Below, piece by piece: positions 1 to 10,400 of a stretch of DNA of 64,000 nt. Both the position numbers and the translations under genes were made by a program. This DNA is from Ananas comosus (Eukaryota; Streptophyta; Magnoliopsida; Poales; Bromeliaceae). The stretch spans positions 5,092,813-5,156,812 of the forward strand of contig NC_033640.1 of the NCBI RefSeq assembly GCF_001540865.1, given 5' to 3'. Within the stretch, counting starts at the first letter, position 1. Each line of letters opens with the position of its first letter. The notes under the pieces are model-generated. The model was not told the DNA's origin, did not search any database, and saw nothing but the letters and a program-made list of their open reading frames with translations.

Positions 1-440
1 CCCATAGCTTATGGTTTTCAAAAGTTAAATCACCACAAATCTTCGATTCTACAAGCTCCGGAAGGAGGTTTGGCGCGTGGATCTCGCGTGAAGCCGAGGA
101 TTCGGTGGACGCTTCGAGGAGTTGAGGCGTTGACGCTGCGAGGAGTTGCAGCAAGGTCGATTGGTGGATTCCTATCGATCGAGGACCGGCAAAGATCACC
201 ATCAACAAGAAGTCGGTAAATTGAGTCGTGTATTTTTGTCGAAATCACTTGTACTCAAGTTTTCTTAGTGGATTTTCTTTGCGTGATCGGTCCCGTGGGT
301 TTTTCACTCCGATTTGGAGTTTTCCCACGTTAAATTCTCGGTGTGCTGTTTTATTTTCCGCTACTTTGTTTTATTTGCATCGAGATTTTCGAGTTTGCCG
401 GATTTACACCTATTCACCCCCCTCTAGGTGTTACTTACCT
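1..440. other. unassigned repeat-like DNA, possibly a copia LTR end
   Basis: No coding region is recognisable. The run TATTCACCCCCCTCTAGGTG at 411-430 resembles the C-rich motif often seen at the 3' end of plant Ty1/copia LTRs, and the upstream stretch reads like LTR sequence. No matching partner LTR or primer-binding site is visible, so the assignment is weak. Confidence 0.3.
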
Positions 441-639
441 TTTAGATCCTTGGGATCCATATCTCACACTATCTTATTCAAGCTAGCCACCCGACTCAGC
501 CTCGAGTCAATCAACTGCGGATAATCCGCGCTCTGTTCGGCTCGAGGTGAAGGAACACTCGCATACACCTCAGCTTTCAATCCACAAACCAAGTCGCCGA
601 CGGGTCGCCCAGAGCTGCGTACACCCGTGGTCAGGGATC

Positions 640-845
640 TTTCCGGTGGGAGGGGGAACATGCCACACTCGACCCGCGGTCCAAGACCCCCGATAGGGAG
701 GGGAACATGCCACACACCCTAGCGAAGCACGATTCTGCCGGCGGGAGGGGAACCTGCCGCACTCAACCCGCGGCTTCGAATCAATCAACAGCTCATCCTC
801 GAAGTTCGTCCAGTAGGAGGGGGAACCTGCCACACTCGACCCACT
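640..845. repeat. degenerate 60-70 bp tandem repeat in LTR F
   Basis: Four imperfect units contain GGGGAACMTGCCACAC followed by a form of TCGACCCGCGG. The equivalent place in the second F copy (about 38190-38220) has only one related unit, so the array expanded in this copy. Confidence 0.65.
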
Positions 846-929
846 GCTCTAGAACTATCGAGTTCACAATCCTAGGATTCCGGAATCTACTTTCCAAGTC
901 TCTAGGGTAGTCTTAACCCTATAATATCG

Positions 930-1720
930 ACCTATCTAGATCCAATGCACTTTCCACCCTAGGTCTAGCTGACTCTAGGTTTAATGCCCTTATCACATAA
1001 CCTAGGCTCATTTAATTCTAGGTTCAATCTACAACTCATGTTCTTTATTAAACTAGGTTTAATGCTTCTCTACCTAGATCTTATTAACTCTAGGTTCAAC
1101 AACACTAGGTTCGATGTCAACCTATGTTTACCAACACTAGGTTCGATATCAATCTACCTAGATCTTGATTCTAGGTTTTTTCTGTTCAACCTATGTTCAC
1201 GACACTAGGTTAATGCCACTCGATCTACCCTAGGTCCACGACTAGGTTCAACGTCATTCTTATTCATCCTAGGTTCACGACTCTAAGTTCAATACAACCT
1301 ATGTTATATAACACTAGGTACAATGCCACTCGATCTATTCGATACCTAAGTGTCCACATCGAGTTCCATAGCCATGCCTGTTCACCGTGCTAACATGCAT
1401 CTCATCCAACATAACACTATATGTTAATATGCATGCTCTCTATCATGACCTCATGATGCTAACATGCAACTAGCATATAATCCACAATGCATATATTCTA
1501 CGAGAGGTTACCATGCATTTCATTTTGCTTTTCTGCATTATGTCCCAATGCATTTATCACCTTAGCATATTCTATTTACATGCTTTAACACATTCATGAT
1601 GCCATCATGCACCTATTCCAATCAGGCTAACATGCATACATTCTATTTATTTGCTTTAGCATGCTCTACCATGCCATCATACCCATACATATGCGTCAAC
1701 AAGAACTCATAGTCTACTTT
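930..1720. repeat. CTAGGTTCA and AACATGCAT degenerate repeats in LTR F
   Basis: From 930 to 1330, CTAGGTTCAAT-like units recur every 25-45 bp, alternating with AACCTATGTT. From 1370 to 1720, CTAACATGCAT-like words recur. The same two blocks in the same order occur at 38440-39010. Confidence 0.6.
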
Positions 1721-2255
1721 GACATGCAGGCGACCTAGTCGCTTTGGTAAGCACAACCCACCTGTAAGCGCGTTTCGATTGCTTGTAGTCACTTGCTATC
1801 GGCCGTCCGCAGCAGCCGCTATCCGACTCGGCCCGAACTCACAATTGCGCACCACCCGTGCACCGCTTCGCAGCCCCGGAAATTATAGATCTTCGGTTAT
1901 GTGCTACGGTGCTCGGAATCCAATTTCATAATTTTCGGACGTTGCCTCGGCCCTCCAGGCGGAAACGAAGCTCCGAACGTCCGTTTTCTCTATAACTTCG
2001 CGTAGGCTCGACGAATCACCGAACCGACTTCGCCAACGCGTTCGTATACCTAGCAATTAGGTTTACGGAGGGTCAATTGAGATCAAACCCAACGATTTAC
2101 TAAAACCCTATTTCGGAGCCCTAGTTTGCAACTACGGCAAAACCTACCGTTAAACCTCTAGATTCTAGCATTTATCACCTATTTAGCATGCTAGGATTCC
2201 AAATAAACCAATTCTAGATATTAAAGCCCTTGATCTAGAAGGTTACCATGGATGT

Positions 2256-4936
2256 TGTAATATACCGAAAATTTGGAAAATAAATATCGAACTTTAGTCA
2301 AATTGGCCAAAGTGCGAGGATGGTACACTTCGGAAAGTCCGAAGGTGTTAAAATGAGCAAAAGTGAATTACGGGAGGTTTTCGAGAGCTATAAAATCAAA
2401 ATCTGCATTCTGCAGTTTTGAGCTCTCGGAGACCGGTCCCTGGTGGGAGAGACCGGTCCCCGAACGCGTATGAAATGAGACAGCCGAAAATCGGCTAAGT
2501 CCTGAGAAATTAGCTCTCGGGAACTGGTCCCTGCCTGAGAGACCGGTCCCCGAGAGACCGGTCCCCCAAAGAGAGACTGGTTGCCCTACGCACAACAGCT
2601 CTGGCTGCGCGGAGAGAGCCTTCGGGAACCGGTCCCTGAAGGAGAGACCGGTCCCCGCCTGCGCGAACTGCCCAGTTCGGGCAGTGTATTAAAGTGAAAG
2701 TTGAGGGGTTTATTAGCAATTATGCAACCCAATAGCTATGTTATGAGGGCTAATGAGATTTTCTCTCATTCTCACCCTCTCAAACACTCTTTTCTCTCCC
2801 TCTCTCTCTCTAGAAGACAAAGGAGGAGAAGAAGACAAAGGAAAGGAAAGAAAAAGAAGAAGAAAGTGGAGAAGAAACTATTGGAGTGAAGCCACTTCAT
2901 CTTCTTCCTCTCTAGAGCAAGGAAGGAGCAAGCTTAGAGGTAAGTTTTGCCCTATCTCATGTTAAATTCCAAACTAGGGTTTGGATTAGAGCAAGGATGG
3001 TTTTTATAGAACCTTTAGAGTATTTGAAGCTTTCTTTTTGCTTCTTTAGAGATCAAAGCCATGGTTTAGCTTGAGGTGAGCTTTGGCCACCTCTAATGGT
3101 GAAATCCAAACTAGGGTTTGGAATGAGCTAGGAATGGTTTAGATGAACTCTTTAGAGTATATTGAAGCTACTTTTGCTTCCCAATGAGATCAAACCCTAG
3201 GTTTGATATATGTATTGGAGCTAGGGTACCAAATTGGGGCTTTTGCTCATAGGAATTTCTAAGTGCAATTGACCCTCTAGAAATCTAATTGGGGGTATTT
3301 CCGACGCGTTGGTGCGCTCGGATTAACGTTACGAAAAGTCTATAGAAAGATATGGGCAAAGTGGCCTAAGTTGGCTTCGTTCTGTCGCAGGTGAAGAACG
3401 AGGAGCCTATAAATCTCGAGAAAATCATCGGAGCATCCTTGAAAGTCTACGAGGTGGGTGGTGCTTCTCAAACTCATTGAACTTCTCTCTATGCCTAATG
3501 TGTCATTCATTTGAGCATGTATATATATTGTTGCATGCATTTAGGGTAAAGTAATGATAGAAAATGTAATGATGCATGATTGTGAGTACAACTTGCATAA
3601 TATGATGAATGAGAACTATGTAAACGTCGAAAACCCTATGTGTATGCATGAGAGAAAAGTGAGCACCCAAAGTGAGCAAAAGAACAGAGTGACACAATGA
3701 CATAGATCGAGTGGCATTTGATAAAGTTAAAGTGAAATGACACTAGAGATAGTGTGAGGTAAAGAACCAATGTAATGTAAAGAATGATGAAAATGACAAT
3801 GCTTAAAGTTAAAGTAATGTGGGGAGTAAAGAACATGAAGTGCTAGAGGTAGCCAAAAGTAAAGAATGTAAAGAATATAATTGCTAGAGATAGCAAGAGT
3901 AAAGAATGGTAAAGAACAACGATTGCTAGAGTGGCAACAAAAGTGCTGAAAGAACACTAGAGCTAGTGTAAAGTCAAGATTGAACTTATAAATCCTTTGA
4001 GTTAAGGATATGATCATACTTGCTATGAGTTCCGTGCTCGAGGGCGGTCGCTCCCCCTCGGGCGATGCGCTCCGGAGTTATGCATCACGGGTTGGAGTAA
4101 ACCCGAAGGACGGTCCTAGCGGGTGAGTTCCTGCGATGATGGACTTAATGTGAAGCAAGTCAATGTGGCGATACCCCCGGGTTAGCCTTGAGATTAAAGA
4201 ACAAAGAGCAAAGAACAAATGCATAGAACAAAGAACAAAGAACAAAGAGTAAAGTGAAAAGAACAAAGAATTTGCATAATCTGCATTTATTTAATGTTGA
4301 GCATATTTCTGCTTTATTGTTCAGGCATATTAGCATCATGTATAGATTGGTTACTATATGCAACTTATTCTTTCTATTATGCCTGAGTTAGTCCTAGTGG
4401 AAAAGTCGGTGATGTTGAGGCTGAACCCACTGGGAACTTTGTTGTAGTTCTCACCCCACTATTTCCACAGAGCCGGGACCGAGCGAGCCGGCGAGCGACC
4501 GAGGTAAAGGTATCGCGCCTTAGTCAGAGGCCACCAAAGTTGGGTTTCATTTTGTAGTAAAGTACCCTATGATCATCTTTTGTACATGATGGCAAATGAT
4601 GTAAAGAAAAGAATGTAATGTGTATTTTGAGGTAAATGTGATGTAAGAAAGAAATGATGAAATGAAATATAAGGAATTCGAAAATGAACAAGAGGAATGC
4701 AATGTATATGATCAAAAATGAATCATAGTATAAGTGAATGTTTAGTTTTCCTTTCTTTCACTAATGGCTATTGCTTACCCTCGTGTAAGCCGTTTGTGTA
4801 TGTTTCCGCTAGTGCATTTCTTGTTTGAATTTGTACACGTGATGAGCCTTGGGCGGATAGAGGAAACTCTGTCCGTTCGGCGTCTGTTTGACGTGCTCGG
4901 GCCGGCCCAAAATGGTATCGGCTCCGGGGCGTGACA
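2256..4936 (+). repeat. 5' LTR of plus-strand gypsy element 1
   Basis: The LTR starts TGTAATATACCG and ends GGGGCGTGACA, eight bases before a primer-binding site, giving 2681 bp. Its start resembles the LTR at 62837 onward (shared CGAACTTTAGTCAAATT). Its last 520 bp recur at 41976-42498. It holds an ACCGGT array (2425-2660), a TATTAAAG box-like site (2686-2693) and a CT-rich stretch near 2800. The 3' LTR is not in the window. Confidence 0.8.
2425..2660 (+). repeat. ACCGGT motif array in the LTR U3
   Basis: About eight copies of GAGACCGGTCCC and close variants, partly in pairs 10-15 bp apart. The array lies roughly 170-400 bp from the LTR start and just upstream of TATTAAAG, where an LTR enhancer would sit. 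The function is inferred. Confidence 0.75.
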
Positions 4937-4943
4937 GATAGCG

Positions 4944-4955
4944 TGGTATCAGAGC
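4944..4955 (+). other. primer-binding site, initiator tRNA-Met type
   Basis: TGGTATCAGAGC, complementary to the 3' end of plant initiator tRNA-Met, seven bases after the LTR end. It marks the start of minus-strand DNA synthesis for element 1. Confidence 0.9.
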
Positions 4956-5134
4956 CAAGAGTGAAAGAATAGGAATGGACCTAGAGACCTATAGGATTGG
5001 AAGACCTTAAGGATCTAGGAAACGTGAGTGACGTGGAATTAAAGTTAGCGAAAGCATGTGATTGGGTTAAGATGGGACGTCTCTAATGTGATTAGAGGCT
5101 AAGATTAATTTTCATTTGTTTCCTACTCCTTGTT

Positions 5135-5159
5135 TTGTGTCGGGCGGCCGACGACATAA
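5135..5159 (+). promoter_or_regulatory. leader hairpin with palindromic loop, element 1
   Basis: The stem TTGTGTCG/CGACATAA (8 pairs, one G-U) closes the 9-nt loop GGCGGCCGA, which holds the 6-nt palindrome CGGCCG. It lies 179 nt after the primer-binding site and 101 nt before the gag ATG. Elements A, C and D have the same loop at a similar place on different stems. It is probably an RNA dimerisation or packaging element, which is an inference. Confidence 0.7.
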
Positions 5160-5260
5160 TGCTTGGGGCGAGAACAAATGCAGGTTTGCTTTCGCCAGAT
5201 TGGGTGTGGTCGAGTAATGTGGTCAAGTAGTTAACGTGTGTTGCTTCTTTTCAGGAAGCA

Positions 5261-6146
5261 ATGGCACCTCGTGGACGATCGCAGACAAGGTTGATGCCGG
5301 AGGAGCCGAACGTGGAGCCTGAGCGATCCAGAGCGAGGGGCGACGGAGAGCTTAGGGAACAAATGACCGCGCTTATTGGCGTAGTGCGGCAGCAAGCGGA
5401 GTCTGTTCAACGCCAAGGGGAACAGATTCAGCGGCTCCAGGAGACCTTGGAGCGCCAGCAGGCGGCGGCGGCCCAAGCGGGTGTCGAACGTGTCACACCC
5501 CCTGTGGTAGTGCCGAGCGTGGACGAGGGAGCGGCGGCAGCAGCGGCTGTTCCAGTTACGGTAGTACCGGCCGGATCGGGAACCTCAAATCCCGATAGTG
5601 CGGCGGTAGTAGCGGAGCGAGAGCGCACGTTGGCGGCTCTCATTCAGTTCAAGAAGTTCGACCCACCTACCTTCGAAGGCGGTTTGGTGGAGCCGGCGGT
5701 TGTGGAGTCGTGGATCGACTCAATGGAGACGCTCTTTGAGGACCTCAATACCTCGGAGAAGGATAAAGTGTATCTTGCCACCCATTGTCTTGAGAAAGCG
5801 GCGAAGGTGTGGTGGAAGCGAGTTAGGCGGGATCGACCTACCGACCTCCCGCCTATGATGTGGGAAGAGTTCAAGAGAGCGGTGTTCGCAAACTACTTCC
5901 CCAACACGGTGAAGCGGAAGCTACAGGACAAGTTCCGCAAGTTGAGGCAGGGCGATCGATCGGTGGGGGAGTACGAGCAAGAGTTCTCCCACCTTATTGA
6001 TTGCGTTCCCGACGTTGTTCGTGATGATCGGGACCGGGCGGATTGGTTCTTGCGAGGACTCCAACCCCGGATTTATGAAAAGGTGCAAATATTGAAGCTG
6101 ACGACCTTTGCGGAGATCTTCGACAGAGCATTGTGGGCGGAGCACG
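5261..6146 (+). pseudogene. gag: Gag of element 1, truncated by a nested LTR
   Basis: The structural Gag of a Ty3/gypsy chromovirus, which would package the element RNA. About 295 codons are open from ATG. The first ~75 residues include a Gln-rich coiled-coil-like stretch. A linker rich in Ala and Val follows, then the Retrotrans_gag core from about residue 120, with FDPPTFEGG, VYLATHCLEKAAKVWW and KLRQGDRSVGEYEQEFSHL. The zinc-knuckle end is missing because a foreign LTR starts at 6147, where the reading frame runs on artificially for 30 codons. TTTTCAGGAAGCA just before the ATG looks like a 3' splice site, with a candidate donor GTGAGT near 5026. The core is closest to the Gag of element D, not to A, B or C. 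Confidence 0.85.
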
Positions 6147-7457
6147 TGTCACGCCCCGGGACCCAGCGGAAGCCTGCCCGGCACGTGCCCAGACCTGCCA
6201 TACGTCTAAAACGTATAAGGCGTCTAAAACAACAATAATAAAAGACATCTAGAAGTATCAGAGCATAATAAATGTCTAAATGCTACAACCAAGGATAAGT
6301 ATAAACTGTAAATCCACTAGATAAGACATAAAGTAAATACAATAGGCAATCCCAAATGCAAGTGCTAAAAGTAGGTACATAGGTGGTCTCTATACATGGA
6401 TACAGAAATCTCCCAACTATAAAAAAGAAAGAGCAAACCACCTAGGCAAAGAACCGCTCCTCGCTAGCTAGCTAAGCGATCCCCTTACCGCGATCCCGTG
6501 CCTCCGCCGGTGCCGAAGGCTCTGAAAAGTAAACCACGAAAACAGGGGCATGAGAACTATTAAAAATAGTTCCCAGTGGGCAATTACTTACTTCAGTGAA
6601 CTGCGCCACAAGGCCCAAAAGCTACAAGAAGAGGTCAGTGACTAACAATGTAATAATAAAAAGGTAAGCATAAAGTGACTTACTATAACATAGAGTCTCC
6701 ACTTAGCATGATTGGCATAAGTAATAAAGCAACTATCTCATGAATTATTTTGCAGGAGAACATTGGATTGGTTGGCAGTCCTACGTTATGTTGTTCATAC
6801 CCTCAGTCTTCATGAGTAGTTGCTTTATTATTATGCCAATCTGCTAAGTGGAGCTATATGTTATAGTAAGTCACTTTATGCCTTACCTTTTTATTATTAA
6901 CTGTTATGTGCCAGTACTTTTCTTGTAGCTTTTGGGGGCTTGTGGCGCAGTTCAAATGAAGTCGATGTAATTGCCCATGGAACTTTTTAGTTATAGTTCG
7001 CACACACGGTTTTCGTTGGTTACTTTTCAGGAGCTTCGCGACCGGCGGAGGCACGGGACGTCCGATCGGCAACGCAGACAGGCAGGAGAGCAATCGCTTA
7101 CGGCTAGCTAGCGGAGCATATGAAGGCTAGGTTCTTTGCTAGGTGTTTTGTCTTTTTTTTTATAGTTGGTCAAGAGAGTGAAGAATTTACATGTATCCAT
7201 GTTATAGAGACAACCTATGGGACCTACTATTATAGCACTTGATTTGGATTGCTATTGTATTACTTTATGTGCTTATCGGTAGTGATATACAGTTTATCTT
7301 ATCCTTGGTTTGTGATTAGGAGATTAATTCATGTACTGTGATATCCTAGCATGTCTTTTATGATTGTTGTTTGAGTACGGCTTATACGATTTTAAGCGTA
7401 TGGCGGGTCTGTGGCAACGTCGGGCAGAGCTTACGCGGGGATCCGGGGCCGCTGACA
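6147..7457. repeat. large inverted repeat of two LTR pieces, head to head
   Basis: The left arm (6147-6744) starts TGTCACGCCCCGGGACCC, a minus-orientation LTR head. The right arm (6809-7457) is its approximate reverse complement and ends CCGGGGCCGCTGACA. Matching landmarks include AGTTCCCAGTGGGCAATTA against TAATTGCCCATGGAACT, and the GCAACTA/TAGTTGC blocks beside the 64-bp spacer. The right arm is the 5' LTR tail of element G. The left arm belongs to a minus-strand insertion in the gag of element 1. No target duplication was resolved. Confidence 0.75.
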
Positions 7458-10400
7458 GGCGCAGACGACAGCGATAATTTGGGGGTATCAGACTAGGGTT
7501 GAGGTTTAGGGGATCCTAGCAACTTTAGGCCGGCTTGGATGATAAGGGTAAATGAGGGTGGGTAGGAGAGACCGGAAGGGCGTCTATTCGACTTGTGAGC
7601 GCAAAGATATGTATGATTGAGACGGGGGGGGATAGTTAGTGATAACTGTAAAGGTAAGAGATAATGATTGCGAGCGTTTGGTTCTAACTTTCGCGGAGTG
7701 GTTACGTTCGCGGCGACACGTAATCGGGAGGCCCATTAGGTGGTGAAGAAACTTCTTTACTTCTTGCAGATTTGGGGTTGTGTTTAGAGCGGGATGCGGA
7801 GTAGCGTGAGTATTTGGTAACTGTAGACGTTTATGATGTGACTGTCGGGACGATGTCGATTACTACCAGCTCCCAATCTGCCGGCGGAAAATGCGGCAAG
7901 ACTTCGGAGTGAGGTTCGGGACCTCGCTACTCGTGAGGCCGCGAGGTCGGATTGAGGGGGCCAGCTTGCGGCCCCCCCATAGATTTGGGTCACTTTCAGC
8001 ATGCGCGAGGCGGCCCGCAGCGACGGAGGCGCACGCGCGACAGGAGGCTGCGGATGAAGCGTTTGGAGGAGGATTATTATCTGCAGCAGGTGGCGGGGGG
8101 CTTCCAGTGGGAGCTCAAGCCCTACACGGGCAGGAGCAACAGTTGTGACGTAGGGTGCACCCTAGCAGGCATCCCCACGCCCAGTTGCTTCGCGGTGCGG
8201 TGCTGCGGTCGCACCCAGGAGAGGTTTTGGCGGCACCACTGTGCAGAGGCTCGTGTTGGAGTGCTTTTCTACCTTTGGGGTAGGGGGGGGGCGGAAGCGA
8301 AGACAGACTGATGGAGCGCCTCAATGAGTTCAGGAGGTGCAGTCTCGAGTTTTTGACCAGGTGGGAAGGCATCGACCACTGGGATCATGAGAAGTGGTGA
8401 GCACATTGGAAAAGCTCAGTTCGCGGAACTTCGGTGGGAGGAGATGTGAAGGGGCAGGGTGGGACTCGCCTCACCACTTGGACGGCGAGCTTACCGCTGC
8501 GGGGTAATTGGATTTTCACAGGAACAGCCTAGCAATGAGGGAAGGCTTGGCAGCATTACTTGGACGAGGTTCAAGAGCGTTCTATCTGGCGCACTACTTC
8601 CAACGCAGCTGGAAGTCCAAGGACGGAGGAAGCGACTGGGGAGCAGGATAGTTGGCAGCTTGGGAAACGTGACGCCAAGGCGACCGACCAGGGTGGCCGA
8701 GTCGAGAGGAGTTCTGCTCTGGCTTCCAACTGCATGTGCGTGCCGCTTTCGAGTCGTGCGGGCGCGAGGACAGGCACCGGATCTTCGAGCGAGGGTTGCG
8801 ACCGTGAGGTCGTTTCGGTTTGTGCAATCCTCAACTGCCAACACCTACGGGAGGTGGCTGAAGACGGGCGGCGGGAGGCGGGGCTCATTCTAGAATGCCG
8901 AAAGGGAGAGCGGCGCGACAAATGATGCCAGGAAGGCAGCGTGAGGCCGGCGACAGAGGGAGGCAGAGGCGTGCGGCTGAGATGGTGGCAAAGCAGAACG
9001 AGATAACAGCGGGTGAGAGCGCACTCTAAGCGAGACGCACAGGCTTCGAGGAGCCACAAGGCCAGAGCACGTGAGGCGTTGGGACGCTCCGGGAGCTCAC
9101 CGAGGGAGGCTATAAGCTTGACCGACGCAGAATCGCGCAGGAAGCTGAAGGTGATCTGTGGTGGGCCTCCCATGTTCCCGGCAGTGCGCGCGGGGGAGGG
9201 AGGTGAGTTTCAGTGTGGCCAGAGAGAGGCACACGTTCGGAGCTGTGTGCGAGGGGATCTTCCCTGAAGGTGGGCCACCGATCAGCTGGATCCGGCATGC
9301 GCATCTACAGCGCCGGGCCAGGGGACTCCGAGTCAGGGGAAGACAGTACCACCTGAGCAGCGGCTTCAGCCGAAATGATCCAGCGGACAGAGAGCGAGGT
9401 CGATCGACGACAGGAAGGAATAGGCCCGCTGGCTGGGGGGGGGCATGTACGGGCTCTAGACTGAGGCGGCAGGAGGCCACAAGGGCCGCCAAAGGGGAGC
9501 GGCAGGGAAGGCGGCAGCGAGCCGGCGGAGGATGGTGTGTTGCAGGGTATCAATTTTATTGATGGATTGAGTTTCTGCTTTATTTGATACGGGAGCGATC
9601 ATGAGCGCATCGCATTTCATTTACTAGATCGATGATTTGCCGGTTGCTGGCATCCACGTTGGTTTTTGTTGCATACGGGGAATGTGTGTTGTACCCGACC
9701 CTGTTTTGGATATTAGAGAGTATAGCCCCTAGTTCCCTATCGGGTAGGAGATTGGATTATACTATAGATTTGCTAGCTATTGCGGCAGTAGGATTTTGAT
9801 GTGGTCTTGGCATGGAGTGGTTGACATATTATGCCACGATAGGATTGCTAAAGAAATCGCACCGGTTACTTTTAGAACCGGGGCAAAACTGAAAGGTGAT
9901 ATTTAAGTGGATGCCGGGTTAGCTGCTTGGTGATTAAGATTAGTGTCTCGAGATAGCAGCTGAATTCTGCAGAGGTTGCGTAGCCTATTTGGCTAGTGTT
10001 GGATGGCTGAGGGGCGGACGGGGGGATGTAACCCTAGGATCGAGGATATGTCCGGACTGGGCGGGAGTTTAGGGATGGGTTTCAGCTGAGCTACGGGCAT
10101 GCCTCCAATCATGTAGGGAGATTGAGTGTGGTGTGTGTAGATTTCTCGGTCCCTGCGGACGACCCCAATCTCAAAGGGCCCCATAGGGTACGGGCACGGG
10201 CAGGAGGTAGGAGGCTAGGGCACGAGCTGCAGGATTTGTTGGACAAACGGCTTTAGTGTCGGGACGAGCGTCTCGCCTTGGGAGCATCAGTTTTGTTCGC
10301 AGAAGAAGACGCGATCGCTGCGCAGTTTGGTGGATTATCGTGTCAACAAAGTCACGATCAAGGGGAAGTATCGTTACTGAGAGGCGGCAGACCATGCGAC

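Larger units (their letters stand above)
441..2255 (-). repeat. partial gypsy-type LTR, family F (copy 1)
   Basis: From about 460 to 1700 this matches 37980-39010, sharing the blocks AGCTAGCCACCCGACTC and GCCACTCGATCTATT and the CTAGGTTCA repeats. The second copy starts with TGTCACGAC at 37255, so both read as minus-orientation LTRs. Copy 1 lacks its head and is cut at 2256 by the LTR of element 1. After about 1700 the two copies no longer resemble each other, so at least one is chimeric. No gene is seen. Confidence 0.6.

Noticed and set aside
7891..9562. Several overlapping open frames of 80-200 codons on both strands
   Set aside because: They lie in GC-rich decayed gag of element G. Only short pieces match Gag, and they hop between frames.
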